Positions 26,753-36,982 are shown, counted from the stretch's first letter. The stretch is 64,000 nucleotides of DNA from Gemmobacter sp. 24YEA27 (GCF_030052995.1 NZ_JASJPW010000001.1:1850001-1914000), one strand, 5' to 3'. Numbers and translations are program-made. The notes: generated by a model not told the origin, from the sequence alone.

Positions 26753-28357
26753 ATGAATGATGCGGGAACGGGGCGTGAGGAGAACACGCTTCATCGGGTG
26801 ATTGGCTGGCCTGCGGCCTTTTGGGTGGCCGCGGGCGTCCCCGCGCTGGTCTTGTTTTCGATTGGCGGGATCGCGGCGACTGTCGGCACGCCGAGCTGGG
26901 TGATCTGGATCATCTCGGTCGCTTTCGGCTTTATCCAGGCGCATACCTATGCCGAGATCGCGGGGCTTTTCCCGTCGAAAAGCGGCGGCGCCTCGGTCTA
27001 CGGGGCTTCGGCCTGGGTGCGTTATTCCAAGGTGATCGCGCCTTTGTCGGTCTGGTGCAACTGGCTGGCCTGGACGCCGGTCCTGGCGATCGGATCAGGT
27101 CTGGCGGCGGGCTATATGCTGAACGCCTTTGCCCCTGCCGATTCGGCGCTGCTGTCCTGGCAGATCACGCTAGCGGATCTGGGCTTCCTGAAAGAGGGCA
27201 TCACGCTGAGGATCAACGCCACCTTCTTCATCGGGGCGGCGGTGCTGCTGGTGGTGTTTGCGATCCAGCATCGCGGTATCCTTTCAACCGCGCGGATCCA
27301 GACAATTTTCGGCATTGCTGTGATCGTGCCGTTGCTGGTGGTGGGTCTCGTGCCGCTGCTGTCGGGCAATGTCCATTCCGAGAACCTCTTCCCGCTGGTG
27401 CCGATGGCGACCGATGAGGCCGGGAATGTGGTCGACGGGATCTGGGACCGCCACGGCATCACGCTGTTCCTCGGTGGCCTCTTTATCGCGGCCTGGTCGA
27501 CCTATGCGTTCGAGACGTCGATCTGCTACACCTCCGAATTCCGCCGTCCGGAGCATGACACCGTGCGGGCGATCCTTTATTCGGGCCTGCTTTGCGTGGT
27601 GATCTTCACGCTCGTGCCGCTGGCCTTCCAGGGCTATCTGGGGGTTGACGGTATCCTGCAGCCGGGCATTGTCGATGGCACGGCGGTTGCCGGCGTCATG
27701 GGCGAGATGGTTGGAGGCGGTGCATTCATCACCAAGCTGATGGTGGTATTGCTGATCCTTGCGACCATGCTGGCGATCATGACCTCGATGGCGGGCTCGT
27801 CGCGCACACTCTACCAGGGCTCGGTTGATGGCTGGCTGCCGAAATACCTGTCCCGCGTCAATGAACACGGGGCACCGGTCACGGCCATGTGGACGGATCT
27901 TGGCTTCAACCTGATCCTGCTGATGATGTCGGATTACCTGTTCGTGCTGGCGGTTTCCAACTGCTGCTACCTGATCTTCAACTTCCTCAACCTCAATTCC
28001 GGCTGGATCCACCGCATCGACAATGCGGATGTGCCGCGCCCCTGGCGCTGCCCGACGATCCTGATGGCGGCAGGTGTGGCGCTCAGCTTCGTCAATATGG
28101 TGCTGCTTGGCGCCGGGGCGAACGTCTGGGGGGCAGGGACGCTGATGTCGGGCATCGTGGCGGCGGCTTTGATCATCCCGGTCTTTGCCTGGCGCCATTA
28201 TGTCACCGACAAGGGCAAATTCCCCGACCGGATGCTCGAAGATCTTGGCGTCTCGTCGCGCGATCTGCTGGTGAAGAAGGCCGGCATCCTGCCCTATCTG
28301 GTGCTGGCGGCCGGTGTCGCGGTGGCAGCGGCCTCGAATATGTATTTCACCCTCTGA
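26753..28357 (+). CDS. APC family amino acid/polyamine permease
   Basis: About 12 transmembrane segments over 534 residues. Amino acid-polyamine-organocation marks: FSIGGIAATVGTPSWVIW in TM1, AEIAGLFPSKSGGASVYGAS after TM2, WSTYAFETSICYTSEFRRPE in the TM6 region, and MTSMAGSSRTLYQGSVDGWL before TM9. The start is the ATG with AGGAGG 10 nt upstream; a TTG two codons earlier is too close to that site. Substrate unknown; the SKSGGASVYG loop fits amino acid or polyamine carriers. A terminator follows directly. Confidence 0.88.
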   Translation: MNDAGTGREENTLHRVIGWPAAFWVAAGVPALVLFSIGGIAATVGTPSWVIWIISVAFGFIQAHTYAEIAGLFPSKSGGASVYGASAWVRYSKVIAPLSVWCNWLAWTPVLAIGSGLAAGYMLNAFAPADSALLSWQITLADLGFLKEGITLRINATFFIGAAVLLVVFAIQHRGILSTARIQTIFGIAVIVPLLVVGLVPLLSGNVHSENLFPLVPMATDEAGNVVDGIWDRHGITLFLGGLFIAAWSTYAFETSICYTSEFRRPEHDTVRAILYSGLLCVVIFTLVPLAFQGYLGVDGILQPGIVDGTAVAGVMGEMVGGGAFITKLMVVLLILATMLAIMTSMAGSSRTLYQGSVDGWLPKYLSRVNEHGAPVTAMWTDLGFNLILLMMSDYLFVLAVSNCCYLIFNFLNLNSGWIHRIDNADVPRPWRCPTILMAAGVALSFVNMVLLGAGANVWGAGTLMSGIVAAALIIPVFAWRHYVTDKGKFPDRMLEDLGVSSRDLLVKKAGILPYLVLAAGVAVAAASNMYFTL

Positions 28358-28376
28358 TCCAGGGGCAAAAATGAAG

Positions 28377-28411
28377 AAGGCGCGCAGGGGAGGTCCCTTG
28401 CGCGCCTTTTT
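28377..28411 (+). terminator. terminator after the APC permease gene
   Basis: AAGGCGCGCA pairs with TGCGCGCCTT; the loop itself can form GGGGA/TCCCT, and five T follow. Confidence 0.88.
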
Positions 28412-28430
28412 GCATGAGCTGAGGATCGTA

Positions 28431-28715
28431 TCAGAACGCATCCATCAGAAGGAAGGTCCCCTCCTGCCGGCGCAGCGCGTCAATCTGCGGCACCAGACGG
28501 CGGAAATGCTCGGTCTCGCAATGCAGATCAAGAGCGGCACGATCCGGCCAGGTCTCGACAAAGATGAAATGGCCTGGATCTTTCTGATTGGTGAACAGAT
28601 CATAGCTGATGCAAAGGGCTTCGGCCTGGCTCAGCCGCACCAGTTCCTCATACAGCGGACGCACTTCGGCAAGCGCCTCGGGGCGGATGAAATCCTGCGC
28701 GATGACTTTCAGCAT
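28431..28715 (-). CDS. putative quinol/antibiotic biosynthesis monooxygenase (YgiN-type ABM domain)
   Basis: 94-residue single ABM domain: MLKVIAQDFIRPEALAEVRP, LVRLSQAEALCISYDLFTNQ, GHFIFVETWPDRAALDLHCE, then HFRRLVPQIDALR. This ferredoxin-like fold dimerises and often acts on quinones without a cofactor, though many members are uncharacterised. The ATG lies one base after the stop of the DUF2842 gene upstream, so purA, DUF2842 and this gene form one tightly packed unit. Confidence 0.82.
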   Translation of the reverse strand: MLKVIAQDFIRPEALAEVRPLYEELVRLSQAEALCISYDLFTNQKDPGHFIFVETWPDRAALDLHCETEHFRRLVPQIDALRRQEGTFLLMDAF

Positions 28716-28716
28716 G

Positions 28717-28971
28717 TCACGGCTCTTTCGGCGCCCCGGGGTCGGGCTGGCCGATCCCGAGGAAGATCCTGCGCAAAGGCAACGCCCAGGCAAGGCCGAG
28801 GCCGATAAAGATCGCCGCTTCGATGAACAGAGGCATCCGCTCGCCGGGCTCAGACCACCAGGTGTCATTCGCCAGCCCGATCAGCACCAGCGTGACAAAG
28901 CAATAGACCGGCACCCCGATCACAAGGATCAGGAGCGCCAGATTTTTGCGTTTGCGGTAGCTGAGCGCCAT
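28717..28971 (-). CDS. DUF2842 family small membrane protein
   Basis: 84 residues with two membrane helices: MALSYRKRKNLALLILVIGV, running into PVYCFVTLVLIGL, and LFIEAAIFIGLGLAWALPLR, separated by a NDTWWSEPG loop. The Lys/Arg-rich start and the WW pair fit the alphaproteobacterial DUF2842 family. Function unknown. It begins 4 bases after the purA stop and ends 1 base before the monooxygenase gene. Confidence 0.82.
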   Translation of the reverse strand: MALSYRKRKNLALLILVIGVPVYCFVTLVLIGLANDTWWSEPGERMPLFIEAAIFIGLGLAWALPLRRIFLGIGQPDPGAPKEP

Positions 28972-28975
28972 CAGC

Positions 28976-30268
28976 TCAGTCCGCGAAAGGGTCGGTGACG
29001 AGGATGGTGTCGTCGCGTTCCGGGCTGGTCGACAAAAGGGCAACCGGGCACTGGATCAGCTCTTCGATGCGGCGGACATATTTCACCGCAGCCCCGGGGA
29101 GGTCATTCCAGGACCTGGCCCCTTGCGTCGATTCGCTCCAGCCTTCCATCTCTTCATAGATCGGCGTGACGCGGGCCTGAAGGTTTGCGGCGGTTGGCAG
29201 ATAGTCATAGCGTTCGCCATCAAGATCATAGCCGACGCAGATTTTCAGCGTTTTGAACCCGTCAAGCACGTCGAGCTTGGTGAGCGCAATGCCCGACACG
29301 CCCGAGGTCGCGCAGGTCTGGCGCACCAGCGTGGCATCGAACCAGCCACAGCGGCGCTTACGCCCGGTGACGGTGCCGAATTCATGACCGCGCTGGCCCA
29401 GACGCTCGCCGTCCTCATCGAACAGCTCGGTCGGGAAGGGGCCTTCGCCGACGCGGGTCGTATAGGCTTTGACAATTCCGAGCACGAAATCAATCGAGGT
29501 CGGGCCAAGGCCCACGCCGGTTGCCGCCATACCTGCAAGGGTGTTCGACGAGGTGACATAGGGATAGGTCCCGAAATCGACATCCAGCAGCGAGCCTTGG
29601 GCGCCTTCAAAGAGGATCCGTTTGCCGGCGCGGCGCGCCTCGGTCAGGACTTTCCAGACCGGTTTTGCATAGGGCAGGATCTTGCCTGCAACTTCTTGCA
29701 GGGCCGCTTTCAGCGCCACCACGTCAACCGGCTCCAGCCCGAGGCCGTTGCGCAGGGCGTTGTGATGCGTCAGCAGCCGGTCGATACGGGTATCCAGCGT
29801 TGCCTCATCGGCCAGATCCGCCACGCGGATCGAGCGGCGTCCCACCTTGTCCTCATAGGCCGGCCCGATGCCGCGCCCGGTGGTGCCGATCTTGCCAACC
29901 GAATTCTGCGCCTCGCGGGCGCGGTCCAGCTCGCCATGGATCGACAGGATCAGCGGCGTGTTTTCCGCAATGATCAGGTTGTCTGGGTTGATCTCGACGC
30001 CCTGCGCCGAAAGCTTTTCGATTTCGGCCAGCAGCGCCCAGGGGTCGAGCACCACCCCATTACCGATCACCGACAGTTTGCCGCCCCGCACAATGCCCGA
30101 GGGCAACAGCGAAAGCTTATAGACATTACCGTCGATCACCAGCGTATGGCCGGCATTATGGCCGCCCTGGAATCGGGCAACGATATCGGCCCGCTCCGAG
30201 AGCCAGTCGACGATCTTGCCTTTACCCTCGTCACCCCATTGGGCGCCTACGACAACCACATTGGCCAT
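28976..30268 (-). CDS. purA: adenylosuccinate synthetase
   Basis: GTP-dependent conversion of IMP and aspartate to adenylosuccinate, the first step towards AMP. Seen: [20 protein letters not shown] (P-loop and catalytic Asp), [15 protein letters not shown] with the catalytic His, [40 protein letters not shown] and [14 protein letters not shown]. 430 residues is the usual length. It leads a three-gene unit with two small genes packed behind it. Confidence 0.97.
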   Translation of the reverse strand: MANVVVVGAQWGDEGKGKIVDWLSERADIVARFQGGHNAGHTLVIDGNVYKLSLLPSGIVRGGKLSVIGNGVVLDPWALLAEIEKLSAQGVEINPDNLIIAENTPLILSIHGELDRAREAQNSVGKIGTTGRGIGPAYEDKVGRRSIRVADLADEATLDTRIDRLLTHHNALRNGLGLEPVDVVALKAALQEVAGKILPYAKPVWKVLTEARRAGKRILFEGAQGSLLDVDFGTYPYVTSSNTLAGMAATGVGLGPTSIDFVLGIVKAYTTRVGEGPFPTELFDEDGERLGQRGHEFGTVTGRKRRCGWFDATLVRQTCATSGVSGIALTKLDVLDGFKTLKICVGYDLDGERYDYLPTAANLQARVTPIYEEMEGWSESTQGARSWNDLPGAAVKYVRRIEELIQCPVALLSTSPERDDTILVTDPFAD

Positions 30269-30493
30269 TGAGCAGCCTGCCTTTGCGAAAGAAAAAATGC
30301 GGCTGAGCTATAGCGGCTGTGTCGTCCGGGGGAAACAGGAAAAACCGGTGGCACGCCAATCCTGCCCGCACCCGCACAAATACATGCAGGTCAAGGAAAG
30401 CCGCTCGCAGGATTGCTTCTGTCGTTTTAGCGCTTACCTGTAAAGCCGCGCCCGGTCATTCTGGCGCGAGAAAACAAGCCAGGATTCGCGCGA

Positions 30494-31873
30494 ATGTTCC
30501 TTTCGGTCTTTGATATGTTCAAGGTGGGGATCGGCCCCTCGTCGAGCCATACGATGGGCCCGATGGTTGCGGGCGCCCGCTTTCTTGACCGACTGCGCAA
30601 TTCGCCTTTCCAGGTGAAAGGGGTGCGGGCGGTGCTGCATGGTTCGCTGGCCTTTACCGGGGTGGGCCATGCGACCGACCGCGCGACGGTGCTGGGCCTC
30701 GCAGGCTTCGTGCCGGAAAGCTATGACAACGACAAGGCCGAGGCGGCATTGGCCGCGATCCGCGCGACGAAGACGGTGACGCCGCCGGGTCTGCCGCCGC
30801 TGGCCTTTGATCCGGCCACCGATCTCAGCTTTGATTTCGGCCCGTCTTTGCCGGGTCACGCCAATGGCATGGTGCTGAAAGCGACCGATGCCGAGGGTGA
30901 TGTGATATTCGAAGAGATCTATTACTCGATCGGTGGCGGTTTCGTCCTGACCGCCGGAGAGCTTGCAGATCAGGCCGGTGGTGGTGCCCGGGCAAAGGCT
31001 GATGTGCCCTGGCCCTTTGAATCCGCAGCTGAAATGCTAGAGATGTCGAAGAAATCCGGCCTTACGGTTGCGGCGATGAAACGGCAGAACGAGCTGAAAT
31101 TCCGCTCGGCCCCGGATCTTGATCGCGGCATGGCGCGGATCTGGGAGGTGATGAACAGGTGCATCGACCGCGGCATCGAGGTCGATGGCATCCTGCCCGG
31201 CGGGCTGAAGGTGCGCAGACGGGCAAAAGGCATCTATGACGCGCTCCAGGCCGAGCGCGGCCTGAACCTTGTGGCGCCGCATACGATCAATGACTGGATG
31301 TCGCTTTACGCAATGGCGGTGAATGAGGAAAATGCGGCCGGAGGCCAGGTGGTGACCGCGCCCACCAATGGCGCGGCAGGTGTGGTGCCGGCGGTGATCC
31401 GCTACTGGCTCGACCATGTGCCGGGCGCCTCTGCGTCGAGAGTGGGCGATTTCCTGCTGACCGCTGCCGCCATCGGGGGGCTGTGCAAACATAATGCCTC
31501 GATCTCGGGCGCGGAATGCGGCTGCCAGGCCGAGGTCGGCTCCGCCGCTGCTATGGCGGCGGCCGGCCTCTGCGCGGTGATGGGCGGCACGCCGGAACAG
31601 GTTGAAAATGCAGCAGAAATTGCGCTCGAACACCATCTCGGCATGACCTGCGACCCGGTCAAAGGCCTCGTCCAGGTCCCCTGTATCGAGCGCAACGGCC
31701 TCGGCGCGATCAAGGCGGTCTCCGCCGCCTCCCTCTCTTTGCGCGGCGATGGCCAGCATCTCGTCAGCCTCGATGCCTGTATCGAGACCATGCGTCAGAC
31801 CGGACATGACATGCATGAGAAATACAAGGAAACCTCGCTTGGAGGCCTTGCGGTCAACGTACCCAATTGCTGA
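30494..31873 (+). CDS. sdaA: L-serine ammonia-lyase (iron-sulfur type)
   Basis: Converts L-serine to pyruvate and ammonia using a 4Fe-4S cluster. Single-chain form with beta domain first ([20 protein letters not shown]) and alpha domain second ([15 protein letters not shown] onward). Cluster-region marks: [20 protein letters not shown] with its cysteines, and [19 protein letters not shown]. The protein ends NVPNC, the free C-terminal cysteine typical of this family. 459 residues. Divergent from purA across 225 bp. A hairpin-forming repeat follows. Confidence 0.95.
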   Translation: MFLSVFDMFKVGIGPSSSHTMGPMVAGARFLDRLRNSPFQVKGVRAVLHGSLAFTGVGHATDRATVLGLAGFVPESYDNDKAEAALAAIRATKTVTPPGLPPLAFDPATDLSFDFGPSLPGHANGMVLKATDAEGDVIFEEIYYSIGGGFVLTAGELADQAGGGARAKADVPWPFESAAEMLEMSKKSGLTVAAMKRQNELKFRSAPDLDRGMARIWEVMNRCIDRGIEVDGILPGGLKVRRRAKGIYDALQAERGLNLVAPHTINDWMSLYAMAVNEENAAGGQVVTAPTNGAAGVVPAVIRYWLDHVPGASASRVGDFLLTAAAIGGLCKHNASISGAECGCQAEVGSAAAMAAAGLCAVMGGTPEQVENAAEIALEHHLGMTCDPVKGLVQVPCIERNGLGAIKAVSAASLSLRGDGQHLVSLDACIETMRQTGHDMHEKYKETSLGGLAVNVPNC

Positions 31874-31909
31874 CCGCCGCGCCGCTTGCTGGCTCCGGAA
31901 GCCTCCGGC

Positions 31910-31988
31910 GGGGATATTTAAGAGACAGATGAATGGAGCAGCTTCTTTCATCTGTCCTTAAATATCCCGAGGGGGCAGGGCCCCCTCT
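31910..31988. repeat. composite intergenic repeat, copy B (inverted pair)
   Basis: Two cores face each other: GGGATATTTAAGAGACAGAT, ending GAA, at 31911-31933 and its near-perfect reverse complement at 31947-31968, separated by about 13 nt. Immediately after lies GAGGGGGC-AGG-GCCCCCTC (31969-31987). Together they form a long hairpin downstream of sdaA. The core matches copies A and C. Confidence 0.8.
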
Positions 31989-32078
31989 CTCTGCGGCCAA
32001 AAGCCTTTTGCCCTCCGGCTGCGATTGGGGTAAGCCCGGGCCCAGGCCGCGCGCCGCTGTCACAGCCCGGAGACCCCC

Positions 32079-32864
32079 ATGCCTGCCGATCTGAACCCTA
32101 TCGACAAAGCTAAATTCGTTGCCGCCAAACGGGCGGTGGAATTCGTCGAGGACGGGATGAAACTCGGGCTCGGCACCGGATCGACCGCGGCCTGGATGGT
32201 GCGCTGCCTGGCGGAGCGCGTGCGCGAAGAGGGGCTGCGGGTCACCTCGGTTGCGACCTCCAGCCGTACGGCTGAGCTGGCCACCAGCCTCGGGCTGAGT
32301 GTTCGCAGCCTTGATGAGGTGCGCTGGCTCGACCTGACGATTGACGGCGCCGATGAATTCGACCCGGATCTGAACCTGATCAAGGGTGGCGGCGCCGCGC
32401 TTTTGCAGGAGAAGATCGTCGCCACGGCCTCGGATCAGATGATCGTCATCGCCGATGCCGCGAAAGAGGTCACGCGGCTTGGTGCTTTCCCGCTGCCGGT
32501 CGAGGTGATTCCCTTTGGCTGGCAGACCACCAGGGCGCTGATCGAGGAAACCCTTGTCGCGATGGATGTGATGACACGCGATGTCAGTCTTCGGATGACC
32601 GGCGAGCGGGCGCTTGTCACCGATGAGGCCAACCATATTCTCGACCTTCATCTGGGCCGGATCGGTAATCCGCGCCAGCTGGCGCTGGTGCTGAACCAGA
32701 TCCCGGGCGTGGTGGAAAACGGTCTTTTCATCGATATCTGCGATATCGTGGTGATCGGAGCTCCGGATGGCAAAGTTACGGTGCGCGACATCAATACGGG
32801 CTCGGTCACCGATGATCAGATCGTGTTCGCTCCCACCGACAATATTTTTGCGGATCTCGACTGA
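32079..32864 (+). CDS. rpiA: ribose-5-phosphate isomerase A
   Basis: Interconverts ribose 5-phosphate and ribulose 5-phosphate in the pentose phosphate pathway. Conserved: VEFVEDGMKLGLGTGSTAAW, VTSVATSSRTAELATSLGL, LDLTIDGADEFDPDLNLIKG, GGAALLQEKIVATAS and IVVIADAAKEV-type strand. 261 residues. It abuts gor: its TGA and the gor ATG overlap (stop at 32864, start at 32864), so the two are co-transcribed. Linking a pentose phosphate enzyme to an NADPH-using reductase is plausible but inferred. Confidence 0.95.
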   Translation: MPADLNPIDKAKFVAAKRAVEFVEDGMKLGLGTGSTAAWMVRCLAERVREEGLRVTSVATSSRTAELATSLGLSVRSLDEVRWLDLTIDGADEFDPDLNLIKGGGAALLQEKIVATASDQMIVIADAAKEVTRLGAFPLPVEVIPFGWQTTRALIEETLVAMDVMTRDVSLRMTGERALVTDEANHILDLHLGRIGNPRQLALVLNQIPGVVENGLFIDICDIVVIGAPDGKVTVRDINTGSVTDDQIVFAPTDNIFADLD

Positions 32865-34288
32865 TGGCTTTTGATTGCGATCTCTTCGTTATCGGCGGCG
32901 GCTCCGGGGGCGTGCGCGCCGCGCGGATGGCGGCGGCCACCGGCGCATCTGTCCAGCTGGCCGAGGAAAGCCGGATGGGCGGCACCTGCGTCATCCGGGG
33001 CTGTGTGCCGAAAAAGCTGATGGTTTTCGCCTCATCCTTCCGCGAATTGCCTTCGCAGGCCCGCGCCTATGGCTGGGATATCCCCGAGGGCCATTTCGAC
33101 TGGCAGGCTTTCCGCACCCGCCTTCATACCGAGCTGGACCGGCTGGAAGGCGTCTATCGCCGGCTGCTGGACGGGTCGGGTGTCACCATCCATGACAGCC
33201 GCGCGATGCTTGTCGATCCGCATGAGGTCGAACTGGCCGATGGGCGCCGGATTTCGGCGAAACACATCCTGATCGCCACCGGCGGGCGTCCCGAACGCCC
33301 CGATCTGCCCGGTGCGGGTCTGGGGATCGTCTCGGATGACGTGTTCAATTTTGAAAAGCTGCCTGAGCGGCTGCTGATCGTCGGCGGCGGTTTCATCGCT
33401 TGCGAGATGGCCTGTATCCTCCAGGGCCTCGGCGTCCGGGTTACGCAATTCTACCGCGGTGCCCAGATCCTGCGCGGCTTTGACGAAGAGGCGAGGGGCC
33501 TTGTGGCCGAGGCGATGCGCGCCTCTGGCATCAACCTGCGCGTCGGCACCAATATCGCGGCGATGGGGCCGAAGGGCGCTTTGGAGGACGGGTTCGACGC
33601 GCCGGTCTCGGAACTGCAACTCGAAACACGCCGGGCGCTCGCCACTGCAGGGCCCTGCGCGGTCCGCTCGACCACGGGCGAATTGTGCGAGGTTGACCAT
33701 GTGCTCTTTGCGACAGGGCGGCGGCCGAACAGTGACGGTCTCGGGCTGGAAGAGCTGGGCATCGGTATCGGGCGGCGTGGCCAGGTCGAGGTGAACGAGT
33801 ACAGTCAGACCGCAGTGCCCTCGGTCTATGCCATAGGCGATGTCACCGACCGGGTGAACCTGACCCCGGTCGCGATCCGCGAGGGTATGGCATTTGTCGA
33901 TACCGTGTTCCATGGCCGCCCCACGCCGGTCGATCACGACCTGATCCCGATGGCGGTCTTTACCCAGCCTGAACTGGGCTCGGTCGGGCTGACCGAAGAG
34001 GCGGCGCGCGATCTGGGCCCGATCGAGGTCTATGCGACCAGCTTCCGTCCGATGCGCACTGCCTTTGCCGGCTCGGATGGGCGGGTGCTGATGAAGCTGA
34101 TCGTCTGTGCCGACACGCGCCGTGTGCTTGGCTGCCATATCGTCGCGCCCGAGGCGGGCGAGATGATCCAGCTTGCGGCCATCGCGATAAAAATGGGCGC
34201 GACCAAGGAAGATTTCGACCGCACCTGTGCGGTGCATCCCACCATGGCCGAGGAACTGGTGACGATGCGCAGCCCTGTGCGCCGGTAA
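32864..34288 (+). CDS. gor: glutathione-disulfide reductase
   Basis: FAD-dependent NADPH:GSSG reductase. FAD motif FVIGGGSGGVRAARMAAATG; redox pair in GGTCVIRGCVPKKLMVFAS; NAD(P) motif LLIVGGGFIACEMACILQGLG; second FAD motif VPSVYAIGDVTDRVNLTPVA; C-terminal active-site block CAVHPTMAEELVTMRSP with the HPT-x3-E catalytic pair. 474 residues; the central NADPH/FAD region carries a 15-20 residue insert (GPKGALEDGFDAPVSE) compared with many relatives. The start overlaps the rpiA stop. Confidence 0.93.
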   Translation: MAFDCDLFVIGGGSGGVRAARMAAATGASVQLAEESRMGGTCVIRGCVPKKLMVFASSFRELPSQARAYGWDIPEGHFDWQAFRTRLHTELDRLEGVYRRLLDGSGVTIHDSRAMLVDPHEVELADGRRISAKHILIATGGRPERPDLPGAGLGIVSDDVFNFEKLPERLLIVGGGFIACEMACILQGLGVRVTQFYRGAQILRGFDEEARGLVAEAMRASGINLRVGTNIAAMGPKGALEDGFDAPVSELQLETRRALATAGPCAVRSTTGELCEVDHVLFATGRRPNSDGLGLEELGIGIGRRGQVEVNEYSQTAVPSVYAIGDVTDRVNLTPVAIREGMAFVDTVFHGRPTPVDHDLIPMAVFTQPELGSVGLTEEAARDLGPIEVYATSFRPMRTAFAGSDGRVLMKLIVCADTRRVLGCHIVAPEAGEMIQLAAIAIKMGATKEDFDRTCAVHPTMAEELVTMRSPVRR

Positions 34289-34407
34289 CAATTGCGAAAA
34301 TCCTGACTTTCCCGCGAGATCGGACCGCAGCGACCCTGCTGTGGCTTGAATTCCGGGGCGGGATGCACAATTGAGATCATGATATTGTGAAGGAAAAGGA
34401 CGTATCG

Positions 34408-35637
34408 ATGGCAGGAGGTCCCTGGGGCGGAGGCGGCGGCGATGATGGTCGCGGCGGGAACCGTGGTTCTGACGACGACGGGCGCCGCGGCCCGAACGGG
34501 GGTCCGAATGGGGGCCAGAACAGCGGCCCCAATGGTGGCCGGCGTCCGGAAGGCGGGGTGCCGGAAGTCGATGATCTTCTGCGCAAGGGCCAGGAGCAGC
34601 TGCGTGTCCTGATGGGCGGGCGCGGCGGCCAGCGTGGCAATGGCGGCGGCGGGCCCCGTGGTCCGCAGGGACCGGGCCTTGGCCCGATCTTTACCAAACA
34701 GGGGCTTGTCTTTGGCGCCCTCGCGGCGGTGGCGGCCTGGGCCTTCATGTCCTTCTATACGGTGCGCCCGGAAGAACGCTCGGTCGAGCTGTTCCTCGGC
34801 GAGGCTTCGGGCATCGGCAATCCTGGTCTGAACTTTGCGGCCTGGCCGGTTGTGACCTATGAAAAGGTCCAGGTGACGGGCGAGCGCACCACCGATATCG
34901 GTGCTGCCGACGGCAATGCCGGCGAGCTGATGCTGACCCGCGACCAGAATGTCGTCGATATCGGCTTCCAGGTCGTGTGGAACATCACCGATCCGCAGGC
35001 CTATCTCTTCAGCCTGGCTGATCCCGAGGAAACCATCCGCGCTGTGTCGGAATCCGCGATGCGCGACATCATTGCGCGTTCGGAACTGTCGCCGATCCTC
35101 AACCGCGACCGGGGTGCGATTTCTTCGGATCTGCGGATCGCGGTGCAATCCACGCTCGACACCTATAATGCCGGGATCCAGGTCATCCGTGTCAACCTGC
35201 GGCGCGCGCAGCCGCCATCTGACGTGGCCGACGCTTTCCGTGCGGTGCAATCGGCGCAGGCCGAACGCTCGCGGCTGGAAAACGAGGCGGACGGTTACGC
35301 CAATAAGGTGACCGCAGGCGCTCGCGGTGAGGCAGCACGCCTGACCGAAGAGGCCGAAGCCTATCGCGCCAATGCGGTGAACTCCGCCGAGGGTGAAGCC
35401 GCGCGCTTTGTCTCGGTCTATACCGAATATGTCAAAGCGCCGGAAATCACCCGCCGCCGTCTCTATCTCGAGACGATGGAGCGTGTTTATGCCGGCATGA
35501 ACAAGGTGATCCTTGACGGGGTCAGCGGTGGCCCCAATGGCCAGGGCGTGCTGCCGTTCCTGCCGCTCAATGAACTGGGACGCGGCTCTGCCGCCACCCC
35601 CGCCGCACCTGCAGCGGCAGCCGGAGGGTCCAACTGA
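34408..35637 (+). CDS. hflK: FtsH protease modulator HflK
   Basis: Membrane SPFH/band-7 protein that with HflC encloses and modulates the FtsH protease. The N-terminal 85 residues are a Gly/Asn/Arg-rich linker (MAGGPWGGGGGDDGRGGNRG), then one membrane helix (GLVFGALAAVAAWAFMSFY), and the band-7 domain (VRPEERSVELFLGEASG, LMLTRDQNVVDIGFQVVWNI). The C-terminal helix is Ala/Glu-rich. The ATG is set by AAGGAAAAGGA upstream; the GTG at 34387 would include the ribosome site. The last base overlaps hflC. Confidence 0.94.
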   Translation: MAGGPWGGGGGDDGRGGNRGSDDDGRRGPNGGPNGGQNSGPNGGRRPEGGVPEVDDLLRKGQEQLRVLMGGRGGQRGNGGGGPRGPQGPGLGPIFTKQGLVFGALAAVAAWAFMSFYTVRPEERSVELFLGEASGIGNPGLNFAAWPVVTYEKVQVTGERTTDIGAADGNAGELMLTRDQNVVDIGFQVVWNITDPQAYLFSLADPEETIRAVSESAMRDIIARSELSPILNRDRGAISSDLRIAVQSTLDTYNAGIQVIRVNLRRAQPPSDVADAFRAVQSAQAERSRLENEADGYANKVTAGARGEAARLTEEAEAYRANAVNSAEGEAARFVSVYTEYVKAPEITRRRLYLETMERVYAGMNKVILDGVSGGPNGQGVLPFLPLNELGRGSAATPAAPAAAAGGSN

Positions 35638-36599
35638 TGCGCTCGATTGTCATTGTTCCCGTCCTGATCGCCATCGTTGTCACGGCGCTGTCCTCGGTCT
35701 TCATCGTCGATGAACGCAAAAAGGCGCTGGTGCTGCAATTCGGCCAGGTCCGGCAGATCAAGGAAGATGCCGGCCTTGGCTTCAAGATGCCCTTCATCCA
35801 GGAGGTGGTCTATTATGAGGACCGTATTCTGGGTCTGAAAACCGCGCCGATCGAGGTCACGCTGCTGTCGGATCGCCGGCTGGTGGTGGATGCTTTCGCA
35901 CGCTGGCGGATCAGCGATCTCCAGGCATTCCGCCAGGCGGTCGGGGCTGGTGCCGAAGACCGCGCCCAGGCGCTGCTGAACAACATCCTGCAACAGGCGA
36001 TCCCCGAGGTGCTGGGCAATACCACCCAGGACCGCGTGCTCAGCCAGGACCGTAATGCGCTGATGAACGAGATCCTGACCATCGCGCGGCGCGAAGCGCA
36101 GTCGATGGGGGTCCAGGTGATCGACGTGCGTCTGACCCGCACCGACCTGCCGGATGCCAACCTCAAGGCCACCTTTGACCGGATGCGGTCGGAACGTGAC
36201 CGTGAGGCAGCTGACGAGATCGCACGGGGTGGCGAAGCCGCACAGCGCGTGCGTGCCGCCGCCGACCGGACCGTGGTCGAGGAAACCTCCTTCGCGCGTC
36301 GCAGCGCCGAGGTGATCCGAGGTGAGGCCGATGCAGAACGTAACTCGATCCTTGCCGAAGCCTATGGCGCGGACCCGGAATTCTTTGCCTTCATCCGCTC
36401 GCTCACGGCTTATGAGCAGGCGCTGAGGGGGCAGAATTCCTCGATCGTGATGGAGCCGGACAGCGATTTCTTCGCCTATCTGCGCTCGCCGGGCAGCACG
36501 GCCTATACGCCGGTCGAGACGCCGGAAAACCTGCCTGCCCCGCCGGTCGCGCCAGAGGTCGTCCCGGCGCCGCAACCGGTCCCGGCTCCGGTGGAGTGA
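35637..36599 (+). CDS. hflC: protease modulator HflC
   Basis: Partner of HflK: one N-terminal membrane anchor (SIVIVPVLIAIVVTALSSVF), then a band-7 domain beginning FIVDERKKALVLQFGQVRQI, the ERxxxEAD-like helix (RMRSERDREAADEIARGGEA), and FFAYLRSPGST near the end. A Pro/Ala-rich tail of about 30 residues is added (APPVAPEVVPAPQPVPAPVE). 320 residues. Translation is coupled to hflK by a one-base overlap. Confidence 0.94.
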   Translation: MRSIVIVPVLIAIVVTALSSVFIVDERKKALVLQFGQVRQIKEDAGLGFKMPFIQEVVYYEDRILGLKTAPIEVTLLSDRRLVVDAFARWRISDLQAFRQAVGAGAEDRAQALLNNILQQAIPEVLGNTTQDRVLSQDRNALMNEILTIARREAQSMGVQVIDVRLTRTDLPDANLKATFDRMRSERDREAADEIARGGEAAQRVRAAADRTVVEETSFARRSAEVIRGEADAERNSILAEAYGADPEFFAFIRSLTAYEQALRGQNSSIVMEPDSDFFAYLRSPGSTAYTPVETPENLPAPPVAPEVVPAPQPVPAPVE

Positions 36600-36982
36600 G
36601 GCAGACCCCCGCGCGAATGTGCGCAGAAATACAGGAAAAGGGCTGGCTTTTGCCGGCCCTTTTGATTTTCAGGGCGGTGATCGGGAGGAGGGGCGGTCCT
36701 GGGGGAGTGGACCAGGATCACAGCGGTCTTTCGTGATCCTCTCAGCGTGATGCAATCTGTGCGCTTATCTCGCCTGCGGGCAGGGTTGTTCCCGATGGAC
36801 CGAACGCCTGCGACAGGGTGCAGTCACGCGCCGATCCGCGCTGTTCACGCGGCTTTGACAGGACGCGACAGGGTTTGCATTGCGCGCCGCTTTGGCTCAG
36901 AGTTTCTTATGCACTTATCCGGACCGGCCTCAGGCGACTCCAATCCTTGACGATCCGGCTGCACGTCCAAAGGAGACCAGAT
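36600..36982. other. intergenic region between hflC and degP
   Basis: Begins with a terminator-like hairpin, so degP probably has its own promoter here. A TTGACA hexamer lies at 36854-36859, but no good -10 follows at the right distance. A second possible gene was looked for and not found. Confidence 0.4.
36636..36665 (+). terminator. terminator after hflC
   Basis: AAAAGGGC and GGCCCTTTT pair around TGGCTTTTGCC, whose ends also pair; a TTGATTTT tail follows. Confidence 0.75.
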
